From assembly GCF_000377645.1 (NCBI RefSeq), contig NZ_KB898487.1, forward strand, positions 1 to 61,039: DNA of 61,039 bases, read 5' to 3'. Positions 25,508 to 37,196 of this stretch are shown piece by piece (within the stretch, counting starts at the first letter, position 1; every line of letters starts with the position of its first letter). The position numbers and the translations under genes are program-made. A model generated the notes under the pieces. It saw nothing but the letters and a program-made list of their open reading frames with translations, did no database searches and was not told the origin of the DNA. Origin of the DNA: Thiomonas sp. FB-6. Its GTDB lineage: Bacteria > Pseudomonadota > Gammaproteobacteria > Burkholderiales > Burkholderiaceae_C.

Positions 25508-25822
25508 TTACTTCTTCAGGGTCAGGATCCAGCCCACCAGTTCCTTGGCTTCGGCCGGGGTGACCTGCGGGTTCGCCGGCATCGGCACCGGGCCCCAGGT
25601 GCCCGATTCACCGTGCAGCACGGCGTTCACCAGCTTGGCCTCGGCTCCGGGCTTGCCGGCGTACTTGGCCGCCACGTCCTGGTAGGACGGGCCGACCAGC
25701 TTCTTGTCGACGGCGTGGCAGGCCAGGCAGTTCTTCGACTTGGCCAGGGCCATCATGTCGGCGGCGTAGACCTGCGACATCGCGGCGACGGCGAGGCCGA
25801 CACCAATGACGAGTTTCTTCAT
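25508..25822 (-). CDS. Periplasmic cytochrome c, class I (c551/c5-like)
   Basis: 104 residues. A signal peptide (MKKLVIGVGLAVAAMSQVYA) is followed by a mature protein of about 84 residues with heme site C32-x-x-C35-H36 (NCLACHAVD) and axial Met in GPVPMPANP. Size and spacing fit small diheme-free c551/c552 electron carriers delivering electrons to oxidases or denitrification enzymes. Single gene with its own terminator. Confidence 0.92.
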   Translation of the reverse strand: MKKLVIGVGLAVAAMSQVYAADMMALAKSKNCLACHAVDKKLVGPSYQDVAAKYAGKPGAEAKLVNAVLHGESGTWGPVPMPANPQVTPAEAKELVGWILTLKK

Positions 25823-26048
25823 TCTCGATCTCCAAGGTTGAGCGAAGCGTTTGCGCTGCGGCTGTGCGATAAACGCAGCTGTGCGCGGGCTCGTTGACCG
25901 CCACCGCGAAAAAACGCGCCCATCGTCGAACAGCACCGGATATGCTACCCGAGGCGCCGGCGAAAGACCGCCGCCTGGGCCGTGCAAGGCCCGTGAACGT
26001 TTGAAATATTGATCGTGATGGATCGCCCATGCGGGTAGGAGAGCTTCG

Positions 26049-26309
26049 ATGTGGATTCTGCTTGTTGCAATCCTGCTACTGGGACTGAAGCTCGGCGCGG
26101 TCGGGCCCTTCGCCACCCTGTCGTGGTGGTGGATCGGCATTCCGCTGGGCCTGGCCTTCCTCTGGTGGGAGATCATCGACCCCATGTTCGGCGTGTCCCA
26201 GCGCCGCGCCATGGAGAAGGTCGAGGATCGCAAGGCCGAGCGCAACGCGCGCGCCCGGCGCAACCTGGGCCTGCGCTCGCCGCGCGACAAGAACGCCAAG
26301 GGGCCCTGA
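26049..26309 (+). CDS. Small Trp-rich membrane protein (TIGR04438 type)
   Basis: 86 residues. Two hydrophobic segments (WILLVAILLLGLKLGAVGPF, then WWWIGIPLGLAFLWWEIID) are followed by MFGVSQRRAMEKVEDRKAER and a basic tail. This is the signature of the short Trp-rich family typical of Burkholderiales. Function unknown. TTGATCGTGATGGA in its leader (about 26009) resembles an FNR half-site plus a poor second half; I do not call it. Confidence 0.85.
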   Translation: MWILLVAILLLGLKLGAVGPFATLSWWWIGIPLGLAFLWWEIIDPMFGVSQRRAMEKVEDRKAERNARARRNLGLRSPRDKNAKGP

Positions 26310-26390
26310 GCCGCGCGCGGCCACCGGCCCTCGGCGTCCGGGCGAGGCCCCGCGCTTGCCGGGGCCTTCCTTTGGGCTACACTTCGCGCC

Positions 26391-26632
26391 GTCAGGAGAG
26401 AGCCTGGAGCGCGCGTGCCGACGCGCCGCGCAACGGGCCGCCGAAGGCGTAAGCGCCCTGCATGGCCCGTTCGGGCCCTGCGGCGCGCGTACCGCGCAGG
26501 CACCAGGACTGACGGGGCTCCGGCAACGGGGTTCACCTCACTGGAGAGCGGCGCCGCGCAGCGGCGTCCACCGAAGGGGCAAGCCCTGGCGCAAGCCGGG
26601 TCAATCTCTCAGGTACCAAGGACAGCGGGGGA
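26391..26632 (+). ncRNA. Tandem glycine riboswitch
   Basis: Two aptamers follow each other. The first contains GTCAGGAGAGAGCC, GCCGAAGGCGTAAGCGCCC and CAGGCACCAGGACTGAC. The second contains CACTGGAGAGCGGC, CCACCGAAGGGGCAAGCCC and CTCTCAGGTACCAAGGACAG. The GGAGAG, CCGAAGG and CAGG...AAGGACAG blocks are the hallmarks of glycine aptamers, and the tandem arrangement is usual for cooperative glycine sensing. It lies just before gcvT, so glycine should switch on glycine cleavage. Confidence 0.95.
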
Positions 26633-26689
26633 CGGGAAAGCGTCGCGGAACACCTTCCGCGGCGCGGTCTGAGTTCCAAGGAGCCTCGC

Positions 26690-27871
26690 ATGTCCGACGC
26701 GAAAGCGTCCGCCCAAGCGGACGATCTGCAGCAGACCCCGCTGCACGAATTGCACCTCAGCCTGGGCGCCCGCATGGTGCCTTTCGCGGGGTACTCCATG
26801 CCCCTGCAATACGCCAAGGGCATCGTCGCCGAGCACCGCCACACCCGCGAGGCCGCGTCGTTGTTCGACGTCTCCCACATGGGCCAGCTGCACGTGCGCG
26901 GCGAGCAGGCCGCCGCCGCGCTGGAAAGCCTGGTTCCGGTGGATCTGCAGGGCCTGGCCCGCGGGCGCCAGCGCTACGGCTTCCTGCTCGACGCGGGCGG
27001 GGGCATTCTCGACGACCTGATGATCACCCACCGTGCGCGCTCCGGCGCGGCGGGCGCCGGCGGCGAGTTGTTCGTGGTGGTCAACGCCGCGCGCAAGCAG
27101 CACGACCAGGACTGGCTGAGCGGCCACCTGGGGGCGCGCTGCGAGATCGAGGCCATGCCGCGCCACGCGCTGCTGGCGCTGCAGGGCCCCGCGGCCGCGC
27201 AGGCGCTGCAAAGCCTGATGCCCGCGGTGGCGCAGCTGCGCTTCATGGACGCCGCCTGGGTCGCGCTGCCGCCCAGCGTGGGCGACGCCGAGGTCTTCGT
27301 CAGCCGCAGCGGCTACACCGGCGAGGACGGCTTCGAGATTTCCGTGGCGGCCGAGCATGCGCAGGCGCTGGCCGCGGCCCTGCTCAAGCTGCCCGGCGTG
27401 GCGCCGGCCGGACTGGGCGCGCGCGACACGCTGCGCCTGGAGGCGGGCCTGTGCCTGTACGGGCACGACATGGACACCACGACCACGCCGGTGCAGGCGC
27501 GCCTGCAATGGGCCATTCAGAAGGTGCGGCGCAGCGGCGGTGCGCGCGCCGGCGGCTTCCCCGGAGCCGAGGTCGTGCTGGCGCAGCTCGACGACCCCGC
27601 CCGCCTCGGACGCGTGCGCGTGGGCCTGCGCGGCCTGCAGCGCGCGCCGGTGCGCGAGGGCGCGCGCCTGCTCGACGCCCAGGGACGCGAGGTGGGCAGC
27701 GTCACCAGCGGCGCGCTCACGCCGAGCGCCGACGCGGCCATCGCCATGGCCTACGTGCAGACCGCTTGCGCCGCCGCCGGCACCGAGCTGTACGCGCTGG
27801 TGCGCGACAAGCGCCTGCCCATGCAGGTGGTGGACATGCCCTTCGTCGCCCACCGCTACGCGCGCGGCTGA
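26690..27871 (+). CDS. gcvT: Glycine cleavage system T protein (aminomethyltransferase)
   Basis: 393 residues, slightly longer than the usual 360-370 because of short insertions (for example GAAGAGGEL). It transfers the aminomethyl carbon from lipoyl-H protein to tetrahydrofolate. Conserved regions are LHLSLGARMVPFAGYSMPLQ, SLFDVSHMGQ, RYGFLLDAGGGILDDLMI, SRSGYTGEDGFEI and RDTLRLEAGLCLYGHDMD (with the catalytic Asp region). The start has AAGGAG 8 bases upstream. First gene of gcvT-gcvH-gcvP behind the glycine riboswitch. Confidence 0.97.
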   Translation: MSDAKASAQADDLQQTPLHELHLSLGARMVPFAGYSMPLQYAKGIVAEHRHTREAASLFDVSHMGQLHVRGEQAAAALESLVPVDLQGLARGRQRYGFLLDAGGGILDDLMITHRARSGAAGAGGELFVVVNAARKQHDQDWLSGHLGARCEIEAMPRHALLALQGPAAAQALQSLMPAVAQLRFMDAAWVALPPSVGDAEVFVSRSGYTGEDGFEISVAAEHAQALAAALLKLPGVAPAGLGARDTLRLEAGLCLYGHDMDTTTTPVQARLQWAIQKVRRSGGARAGGFPGAEVVLAQLDDPARLGRVRVGLRGLQRAPVREGARLLDAQGREVGSVTSGALTPSADAAIAMAYVQTACAAAGTELYALVRDKRLPMQVVDMPFVAHRYARG

Positions 27872-27943
27872 ATCCCCCTTTTTTTCGCAAAGCCCGCGCG
27901 CGCTGCGCGCTCACCCTCGATCATCCCCGAACCGGAGTTCTCC

Positions 27944-28318
27944 ATGACCACCAAGTTCACTTCCGACCACGAATGGGTCCGCATGGAAGCCGACGGCACC
28001 GCCACCGTGGGCATCACCGCGCATGCGCAGGACGCGCTGGGCGACGTGGTGTTCGTCGAGCTGCCGGCAACCGGGCGCAGCTACGCGCAGAAGGACACCG
28101 CCGGCGTGGTGGAATCGGTGAAGGCGGCCGCCGACGTGTTCATGCCCATCGCCGGCGAGGTGGTGGCGGTGAACGACGCGCTGGTGGCCGACCCCTCGCT
28201 GGCCAACAGCGATCCGCAGGGCGCCGGCTGGTTCTTCCGCGTGCGTCCCAGCGACTCCGCGCAGTTCGACGCGCTGCTCGACCAGGCCGCCTACGACCGC
28301 CTGCTCGGCGACGCCTGA
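27944..28318 (+). CDS. gcvH: Glycine cleavage system H protein
   Basis: 124 residues, normal length. The lipoyl lysine is in GVVESVKAAADVFMPIAGEV. The N-terminal KFTSDHEWVRMEADGTATVG and GITAHAQDALGDVVFVELP are typical. It shuttles the aminomethyl group between P, T and L proteins. It lies 72 bases after gcvT, with 82 bases to gcvP. Confidence 0.97.
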   Translation: MTTKFTSDHEWVRMEADGTATVGITAHAQDALGDVVFVELPATGRSYAQKDTAGVVESVKAAADVFMPIAGEVVAVNDALVADPSLANSDPQGAGWFFRVRPSDSAQFDALLDQAAYDRLLGDA

Positions 28319-28400
28319 GCGAAGCCCGAACCACGCCTGAACGACGCCCGAGCAGCGGTCCGCGAGGCCGCCGCCGGCTCGCATTCGCACCGAGGTCCCC

Positions 28401-31328
<2,928 letters not shown>

Positions 31329-31335
31329 CGGGCCC

Positions 31336-31372
31336 GCGGCGCCGGCAGGCGCCCGTTGCCAGCCGGCGCCGC
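31336..31372. terminator. Strong hairpin between gcvP and selD
   Basis: GCGGCGCCGGC (31336-31346) pairs perfectly with GCCGGCGCCGC (31362-31372) in the 52-base gap between these convergent genes. There is no T-tract; probably a bidirectional transcription barrier. Confidence 0.5.
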
Positions 31373-31380
31373 CCAGGCGC

Positions 31381-32454
31381 CTACACCACGCGCACGCGGG
31401 GTTCCCCCGCGTGCATCTCGCCGATCACCGCGGCGTGCTCGAAGCCCTCGGCGCGGAACACCTCGAGCACCCGCGGCAGGGCGCCCGGCGCGCAGCTCAG
31501 CAGCAGTCCGCCGGCCGTCTGCGGGTCGGTGAACAGGCTGCGCGCGAGCGGGTCGGCACTGTCCACGTCGACCTCGCCGCCGTAGCTGTCCCAGTTGCGC
31601 GCGGAGGCTCCGGTGAGCAGCCCGGAGGCGGCCAGTTCGCGCACGCCCGGCAGCAGCGGCACGGCGTCGGCGCGGATGCGCGCGCCCAGGCCGGCGCCGC
31701 GGCACAGCTCCAGCGCGTGGCCCAGCAGCCCGAAGCCGGTGACGTCGGTGATCGCGTGCACCTCGTCGATGTCCGCCAGCAGCGGGCCCGGCGTGTTCAG
31801 GCGCGTGGTGGCGTCCAGCATGTGGCGGTAGCCCTCGGCATCCAGGCGGTCCTTTTTCAGGGCGGCCGAGTAGATGCCCACGCCCAGGCCCTTGCCCAGC
31901 ACCAGCAGATCACCGTCGCGCGCATCGCGGTTGCGCCGGATGCGGTCGGGGTGGCCGATGCCGATCACCGCCAGGCCGTAGATGGGTTCCACCGAATCGA
32001 TGGAATGCCCGCCCGCCACCGGGATGCCCGCCCGCGCGCAGGCCTCCTGCCCGCCGCGCAGGATGCTGGAGATGGTCTGCGGCCCCAGCACGGCGATGGG
32101 CATGCCCACGATGGCCAAGGCCAGCAGCGGGCGCGCGCCCATGGCATAGACGTCGGAGATCGCGTTGGTCGCGGCGATGGCGCCGAAGTCCGCCGGGTCG
32201 TCGACGATGGGCATGAAAAAGTCGGTCGTCGCCACCAGCGCCTGGCTGTCGCTCAGGCGCCAGACGGCGGCGTCGTCGGCGGTCTCGATGCCCACCATCA
32301 GTTGCGGAGGCAGGATCTGCGGCGCATGGCGCCGCAGGATGTCGCTCAGCACGCCGGGGGCGATCTTGCAGCCGCAGCCGCCTCCGTGGGACAGCGAGGT
32401 CAGGCGGGGTTCCGCGCGGGCGCTGCCGTCGGCGGGGGAAATCGGATCGGACAT
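31381..32454 (-). CDS. selD: Selenophosphate synthase
   Basis: 357 residues from ATG 32454. The catalytic loop HGGGCGCKI has C27 at the nucleophile position (Cys, not selenocysteine) and K30. Further motifs are GIETADDAAVWRL, ATTDFFMPIVDDP, NAISDVYAMGA, GGHSIDSVEP and ITDVTGFGLLGHALE. It makes selenophosphate from selenide and ATP for selenocysteine or selenouridine synthesis. No selA, selB or mnmH gene is in the window. A LysR gene lies upstream on the same strand. Confidence 0.95.
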   Translation of the reverse strand: MSDPISPADGSARAEPRLTSLSHGGGCGCKIAPGVLSDILRRHAPQILPPQLMVGIETADDAAVWRLSDSQALVATTDFFMPIVDDPADFGAIAATNAISDVYAMGARPLLALAIVGMPIAVLGPQTISSILRGGQEACARAGIPVAGGHSIDSVEPIYGLAVIGIGHPDRIRRNRDARDGDLLVLGKGLGVGIYSAALKKDRLDAEGYRHMLDATTRLNTPGPLLADIDEVHAITDVTGFGLLGHALELCRGAGLGARIRADAVPLLPGVRELAASGLLTGASARNWDSYGGEVDVDSADPLARSLFTDPQTAGGLLLSCAPGALPRVLEVFRAEGFEHAAVIGEMHAGEPRVRVV

Positions 32455-32524
32455 GGAAGCTCGACGATCGGGTGCGGGGTAGGCGGGCGCGCAAGGCCGG
32501 CGGGGCCGGAAAGCCCGGGATGGC

Positions 32525-33397
32525 TCAGTGCCAGGCCAGACAGTGCTCGACGAAACGCTGCAGGGGCTGCGACAGCACCTTGCGCCGCGGATGGATGCGG
32601 AACAGGGTCCGGCGCAGCTTGGGCAGCGCCGCGTCCACCCGCTGCAGCCGGCCATTATCCAGCCAGTCCTGCACCACGCGCAGGGACAGGCAACTGACCC
32701 CCATGCCCTCGGCCACCGCGCGCTTGATCGCCTCCGAGTTGCCCAGGTGCATGGTCGAGCCGAAGGTGCCCAGGTGCGGCAGCAGCAGCGACTCCACCGC
32801 CTCCAGCGTGCCCGAGCCGGGCTCGCGCAGGATCCAGCGGGCTGCCGACAGCGTGCCGGGCTTCGCCGGATCGCGCGCCACCGGGTGCGTGGGGGAGGCC
32901 ACCACGCAGAGTTCGTCCTCCAGCCAGGGATGCACCTCCAGGTCCGGATGGTGGCAGGGGCCCTCGATGAAGCCGATGTCCACGCGGTAGGCGGCCACCG
33001 CGTCGACCACGTCGCGGGTGTTGCCCACGTCCAGTTCCACCTGCACCAGCGGCCAGCGCCGCTGGAAGGCGCCCAGCACCGAGGGAATCATGTAATTGCC
33101 CACGGTGGTGCTGGCCCCCACGCGCAGCGCCCCGGCGCCGTCGTCGAAAAGATGCTCGATCTCGCGCATCTGGTCCAGCACCGCCAGCGCGCGCGGCAGC
33201 AGCAGGCGCCCGCAATCGTTGAGCACGACGCGCTTGCCCACGCGGTCGAACACCTTGGTGCCCAGCTGGCTCTCCAGTTCGGCCAGCGCCGCGCTGACGG
33301 CCGACTGGGACAGGGCCAGTTGCTTGCCCGCCTCGGTGGTGCTGCCGCTGCGGGCGATCGAGGCCATGACGTCGAGCTGGCGAAGTGTGAGTCTCAT
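32525..33397 (-). CDS. LysR-family regulator
   Basis: 290 residues. The HTH (LDVMASIARSGSTTEAGKQL, SQSAVSAALAELESQLGTKV) and the effector domain (ALRVGASTTVGNYMIPSVLG, then WILREPGSGT) resemble the CysB/YeiE-like subgroup linked to sulfur or selenium metabolism. It lies 70 bases upstream of selD in the same direction, so cotranscription or control of selD is plausible but inferred. Confidence 0.88.
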   Translation of the reverse strand: MRLTLRQLDVMASIARSGSTTEAGKQLALSQSAVSAALAELESQLGTKVFDRVGKRVVLNDCGRLLLPRALAVLDQMREIEHLFDDGAGALRVGASTTVGNYMIPSVLGAFQRRWPLVQVELDVGNTRDVVDAVAAYRVDIGFIEGPCHHPDLEVHPWLEDELCVVASPTHPVARDPAKPGTLSAARWILREPGSGTLEAVESLLLPHLGTFGSTMHLGNSEAIKRAVAEGMGVSCLSLRVVQDWLDNGRLQRVDAALPKLRRTLFRIHPRRKVLSQPLQRFVEHCLAWH

Positions 33398-33654
33398 CGA
33401 AATTTCCGGTTGATCTCATTCTAACCGGCGTCTCAAGTGGTTGATCTAAGGGCGCACCCACCCCCAGGCGCGCGCCCGAATAGCCCTGTGCCATTCAACC
33501 CTTCCAGGAAAAAACCTTTCTCGAACAGCAGCTTGCAAATGCCTTGATTGTTGATGGGAACCTAAGGTCATGCGGCGACTCCTAGGAGTTCGAGCTCGGC
33601 GCGCCTGGGACCGCGGGTATCCACCCGTGACAGGTCCCTCGGGGTGCCGGGAAG

Positions 33655-33683
33655 TTGACGAATTCGGTAGGGTTTTCTACAAT
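33655..33683 (+). promoter_or_regulatory. Sigma-70 promoter of the isc operon
   Basis: TTGACG (33655-33660), a 17-base spacer and TACAAT (33678-33683) form a near-consensus promoter about 104 bases before iscR. GACGAATTC at 33657-33665 is mirrored by GAATTCGTC at 33691-33699. The 250 bases further upstream, back to the LysR gene, hold a 12-base palindrome (ACTCCTAGGAGT) and nothing else I can identify. Confidence 0.8.
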
Positions 33684-33705
33684 CCCGACTGAATTCGTCA
33701 GGTAT
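33681..33705 (+). promoter_or_regulatory. IscR type-1 binding site
   Basis: The 25-base stretch (AATCCCGACTGAATTCGTCA, then GGTAT) matches the known type-1 IscR consensus (ATASYYGACTRWWWYAGTCR, then RSTAT) at 22 of 25 positions. It overlaps the -10 box of the isc promoter, so [2Fe-2S]-IscR should block initiation and give classic negative feedback on the operon. Confidence 0.82.
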
Positions 33706-33786
33706 TGGGCGGTTCCGGCCGCAAGGCCCGGCGGCACGATCGCCGGGCCGGAACGGGCGGATGCGCTCGCACACTTGGAGACCACC

Positions 33787-34323
33787 ATGAGACTGACGAC
33801 CAAAGGACGATTCGCGGTGACCGCGATGATCGACGTGGCCATGCGGCAGCATCTCGGCCCGGTAACCCTGGCCAGCATCAGCCAGCGCCAGCATATTTCG
33901 CTGTCGTACCTGGAGCAGTTGTTCGGCAAGCTGCGGCGCCACGAGCTCGTCGAGTCGGTGCGCGGCCCCGGCGGCGGCTACAGCCTGGCCCGGCGCCCGG
34001 AGGACATCTCGATCGCCGACGTCATCATCGCGGTGGACGAGCCGCTGGACGCCACGCAGTGCGGCGGCAAGGCGAACTGCCAGGGCGACGGCATCGCCGG
34101 GCGCTGCATGACCCACGACCTGTGGGCCGCGCTGAACACGCGCATGGTCGAGTTCCTCGATTCGGTCAACCTCAAGACCATGGTCGAGCAGAACCTGGCC
34201 CAGGGCGTGTCCATCGAGCAGACCGCGGTGATCCGCAAGCCCGTCTCCCCGATGCCTTCGGTCAAGCCGGCCAAGGTGCGGGCCCCCAACTCGGTGTTCA
34301 ACCTGGCGCAGAACCTGGCCTGA
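33787..34323 (+). CDS. iscR: Iron-sulfur cluster regulator IscR
   Basis: 178 residues from ATG 33787. Rrf2-type winged HTH ([47 protein letters not shown]). The [2Fe-2S] ligands are C92, C98 and C107 in CGGKANC...GRCMTHDLW, with H110; the loop is three residues longer than in E. coli. It represses its own operon in the cluster-bound form. The tail of about 35 residues after the core is longer than in E. coli. Confidence 0.97.
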   Translation: MRLTTKGRFAVTAMIDVAMRQHLGPVTLASISQRQHISLSYLEQLFGKLRRHELVESVRGPGGGYSLARRPEDISIADVIIAVDEPLDATQCGGKANCQGDGIAGRCMTHDLWAALNTRMVEFLDSVNLKTMVEQNLAQGVSIEQTAVIRKPVSPMPSVKPAKVRAPNSVFNLAQNLA

Positions 34324-34418
34324 GCGCCGCGGCGCGGTCGGGGCGGTGCGAGGCACCGCTCCGGCATCCCGCCCGGCGCCCTGATCCCAACCCTAGGACT
34401 TCGGACGCAAACGCGATC

Positions 34419-35639
34419 ATGCCCACCACCCCGCACTTCCCGATCTACATGGACTACGGCGCGACCACCCCGGTCGATCCGCGCGTCGTGGAGGCCATGA
34501 TCCCGTGGTTGTACGAGCACTTCGGCAACCCGGCCTCGCGCAGCCACGCCTGGGGCTGGGAAGCCGAGGAGGCGGTGGAGCGCGCGCGCTCGCAGGTGGC
34601 CGAGCTGGTGCACTGCGACCCGCGCGAGCTGGTGTGGACCTCCGGCGCCACCGAGTCCATCAACCTGGCGCTCAAGGGCGCCGCGCATTTCTACCAGGGC
34701 CGCGGCAAGCACATCGTGACCCTGCGTACCGAGCACAAGGCCACGCTGGACACCTGCCGCGAACTCGAGCGCCAGGGCTTCGAGGTCAGCTACCTGGACG
34801 TCGAGGCCGACGGCCTGCTCGACCTGGAGCGCTTCAAGCAGGCGCTGCGCCCGGACACCATCCTGGCCTCGGTGCTGCTGGTCAACAACGAGATCGGCGT
34901 GATCCAGGACGTCGGCGCCATCGGCGCGCTGTGCCGCGAGCGCGGCGTGCTGCTGCACGTGGACGCAGCGCAAGCCACCGGCAAGGTCACCATCGACCTG
35001 CAGGGCAGCCCGATCGACCTGATGAGCCTGGCTTCGCACAAGACCTACGGCCCGAAGGGCGTGGGCGCGCTGTACGTGCGGCGCAAGCCGCGCGTGCGCA
35101 TCGAGGCGCAGATGCACGGCGGCGGCCACGAGCGCGGCATGCGCTCGGGCACGCTGCCCACGCACCAGATCGTGGGCATGGGCGAGGCCTACCGCATCGC
35201 GCGCCTGGAAATGGGCACCGAGATCGAGCGCGTGCGCATGCTGCAGACGCGCCTGCTCGAAGGCATCCGCGGCATCGACGAGGTCTACATCAACGGCCAC
35301 ATGGAGCGCCGCGTGCCGCACAATCTCAACGCGAGCTTCAATTTCGTCGAGGGCGAGTCCCTGATCATGGCGCTCAAGGGCATCGCCGTGTCCAGCGGCT
35401 CGGCTTGCACCTCGGCCAGCCTGGAGCCCTCCTACGTGCTGCGCGCCCTCGGCCGCAGCGACGAGCTGGCGCATTCCTCGCTGCGCATGACCATCGGGCG
35501 CTTCACCACCGAGGAGCAGATCGACCAGGCCGTGGCGCTGCTCAAGGAAAAGGTGGGCAAGCTGCGCGAACTCTCGCCCTTGTGGGAAATGCACCAGGAC
35601 GGCATCGATCTCAACACCATTCAGTGGGCCGCGCACTGA
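34419..35639 (+). CDS. iscS: Cysteine desulfurase IscS
   Basis: 406 residues from ATG 34419. PLP lysine in [16 protein letters not shown], catalytic Cys on the mobile loop [17 protein letters not shown], His in [10 protein letters not shown], and the C-terminal IscU-binding tail ending TIQWAAH. It releases sulfane sulfur from cysteine for IscU and tRNA thiolation. 95 bases after iscR, 40 bases before iscU. Confidence 0.98.
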   Translation: MPTTPHFPIYMDYGATTPVDPRVVEAMIPWLYEHFGNPASRSHAWGWEAEEAVERARSQVAELVHCDPRELVWTSGATESINLALKGAAHFYQGRGKHIVTLRTEHKATLDTCRELERQGFEVSYLDVEADGLLDLERFKQALRPDTILASVLLVNNEIGVIQDVGAIGALCRERGVLLHVDAAQATGKVTIDLQGSPIDLMSLASHKTYGPKGVGALYVRRKPRVRIEAQMHGGGHERGMRSGTLPTHQIVGMGEAYRIARLEMGTEIERVRMLQTRLLEGIRGIDEVYINGHMERRVPHNLNASFNFVEGESLIMALKGIAVSSGSACTSASLEPSYVLRALGRSDELAHSSLRMTIGRFTTEEQIDQAVALLKEKVGKLRELSPLWEMHQDGIDLNTIQWAAH

Positions 35640-35679
35640 GCGGCCCGCCCAGCGCCCCGACTCGAATCAGGAGAACATC

Positions 35680-36102
35680 ATGGCCTACAGCGACAAAGTC
35701 ATCGATCATTATGAAAACCCGCGCAACGTCGGCTCCTTCGCCAAGGACGACCCCGCGGTGGGCACCGGCATGGTCGGCGCGCCGGCCTGCGGCGACGTGA
35801 TGAAACTGCAGATCCGGGTCAACGAGCAGGGCATCATCGAGGATGCACGCTTCAAGACCTACGGCTGCGGCTCGGCCATCGCGTCGTCGTCGCTGGTGAC
35901 CGAGTGGGTCAAGGGCAAGTCCCTCGACGACGCGCTGAAGATCCGCAACACGCACATCGCCGAGGAACTGGCGCTGCCGCCGGTGAAGATCCATTGCTCG
36001 ATCCTCGCCGAGGATGCCATCAAGGCCGCCGTGAAGGACTACCAGGAACGTCACGGCGCCGGCGCGCGGCCGGCCGCCGAGGCGCAGCAGGCCGCCGCCT
36101 GA
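35680..36102 (+). CDS. iscU: Fe-S cluster scaffold IscU
   Basis: 140 residues, about 12 longer than E. coli IscU because of an Ala/Gln-rich C-terminal tail. Cluster ligands: Cys in [13 protein letters not shown], Cys in [11 protein letters not shown], Cys in [14 protein letters not shown], plus Asp in ACGD. The LPPVK motif recognised by HscA is intact. Confidence 0.98.
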   Translation: MAYSDKVIDHYENPRNVGSFAKDDPAVGTGMVGAPACGDVMKLQIRVNEQGIIEDARFKTYGCGSAIASSSLVTEWVKGKSLDDALKIRNTHIAEELALPPVKIHCSILAEDAIKAAVKDYQERHGAGARPAAEAQQAAA

Positions 36103-36157
36103 ACGCCTGGCGCGGCAAGGAACCCACGTCGAACCCGTCGTACCGGAGCAAGTTTTC

Positions 36158-36481
36158 ATGTCCATCACCCTGACCGAAAGCGCCGCCAGTCACGTCTCCA
36201 AATACCTGTCCCAGCGCGGCAAGGGCGTCGGCGTGCGCCTGGGCGTCAAGACCACGGGTTGCTCGGGCCTGGCCTACAAGCTCGAGTACGCCGACGCGGT
36301 CGCGCCCGAGGACGAGGTGTTCGAGAGCCACGGCGTGAAGGTGCTGGTCGACCCGCAAAGCCTGAGCTATCTCGACGGCACCGAGCTCGATTTCGTGCGC
36401 GAGGGATTGCAGCAGGGCTTCAAGTTCAGCAATCCCAACGAGCGCGACCGCTGCGGCTGCGGCGAGTCCTTCCGGGTCTGA
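36158..36481 (+). CDS. iscA: A-type Fe-S carrier IscA
   Basis: 107 residues. The three conserved cysteines are in [10 protein letters not shown] and the C-terminal [29 protein letters not shown] at the N-terminus is typical. It carries clusters or iron to apo-targets. It follows iscU by 55 bases. Confidence 0.97.
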   Translation: MSITLTESAASHVSKYLSQRGKGVGVRLGVKTTGCSGLAYKLEYADAVAPEDEVFESHGVKVLVDPQSLSYLDGTELDFVREGLQQGFKFSNPNERDRCGCGESFRV

Positions 36482-36502
36482 GTCTTCGACACGGACACCG
36501 AT

Positions 36503-37111
36503 TTGGACACCGCAGTCCATGGCCGCGTGCACGGCTCGCCCCAGCAAGGGGCGAAGGCCGGCGCCGATTTCCGCGGCGATCACTTCGCGTTGTTCGGGCT
36601 CGAGCCGCGTTTCGCGCTCGACACCGAGGCGCTGAGCGCCGAGTGGCGCCGACTGCAGGCGCTGGTGCATCCCGACCGCTTCGCCGGCGGCGGCGATGCG
36701 CAGGCGCGCGTGGCCATGCAGTGGTCCACGCTGGTCAACACCGCCTACCGCACGCTGCTCGACCCGCTGGCCCGCGCTGCCTACCTTTGCGAACTGCGCG
36801 GCGTGGCCATCGATGCCGAGCGCAACACAGCGATGCCCGTGGATTTCCTCGACGAGCAGATGCAGTGGCGTGAAGACCTCGACCAGGCGCGCGCGGACGG
36901 CGACGCGCAGGCCCTGCAGGCGCTGTCGGCCCGCGTGGAGCAGCGCCGGCGCGAGGTGTTGCGCGCCATCGAGCGGCACCTGGACCAGGCGCCGCCCGAG
37001 GCCGAGGAGGGCGCCGCGCGCGAAGCGGCGGCCGAGGTGCGGGTGCTGATGTTCATCGAGCGTTTCCGCCGCGACCTCGCGCCGCGCGCGCGCAGGCCCG
37101 AGGCGAGCTGA
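36503..37111 (+). CDS. hscB: Co-chaperone HscB
   Basis: Up to 202 residues. J-domain with [20 protein letters not shown] and the HPD motif in [13 protein letters not shown]-terminal three-helix IscU-binding domain with [20 protein letters not shown]. It delivers IscU to HscA. The start is unclear: TTG 36503 or GTG 36527 in frame, neither with a good ribosome-binding site. The first 25 residues lie outside the usual domain. Confidence 0.94.
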   Translation: MDTAVHGRVHGSPQQGAKAGADFRGDHFALFGLEPRFALDTEALSAEWRRLQALVHPDRFAGGGDAQARVAMQWSTLVNTAYRTLLDPLARAAYLCELRGVAIDAERNTAMPVDFLDEQMQWREDLDQARADGDAQALQALSARVEQRRREVLRAIERHLDQAPPEAEEGAAREAAAEVRVLMFIERFRRDLAPRARRPEAS

Positions 37112-37196
37112 CGGCCCGCGCGGCGCCTCCCGGTCCCCCCTTCTTGCGTTTTCCACGAATCCCAGCCGCGCGGACCGCCGCGCGGCGAAAGCCAGC

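Noticed and set aside
26003-26030. FNR box upstream of the Trp-rich protein gene
   Set aside because: TTGAT is present, but the second half (ATGGA) departs from ATCAA at two positions.
32300-32454. Selenocysteine codon in selD
   Set aside because: The catalytic position is encoded as a normal Cys codon within GGGCGCK; there is no in-frame TGA.
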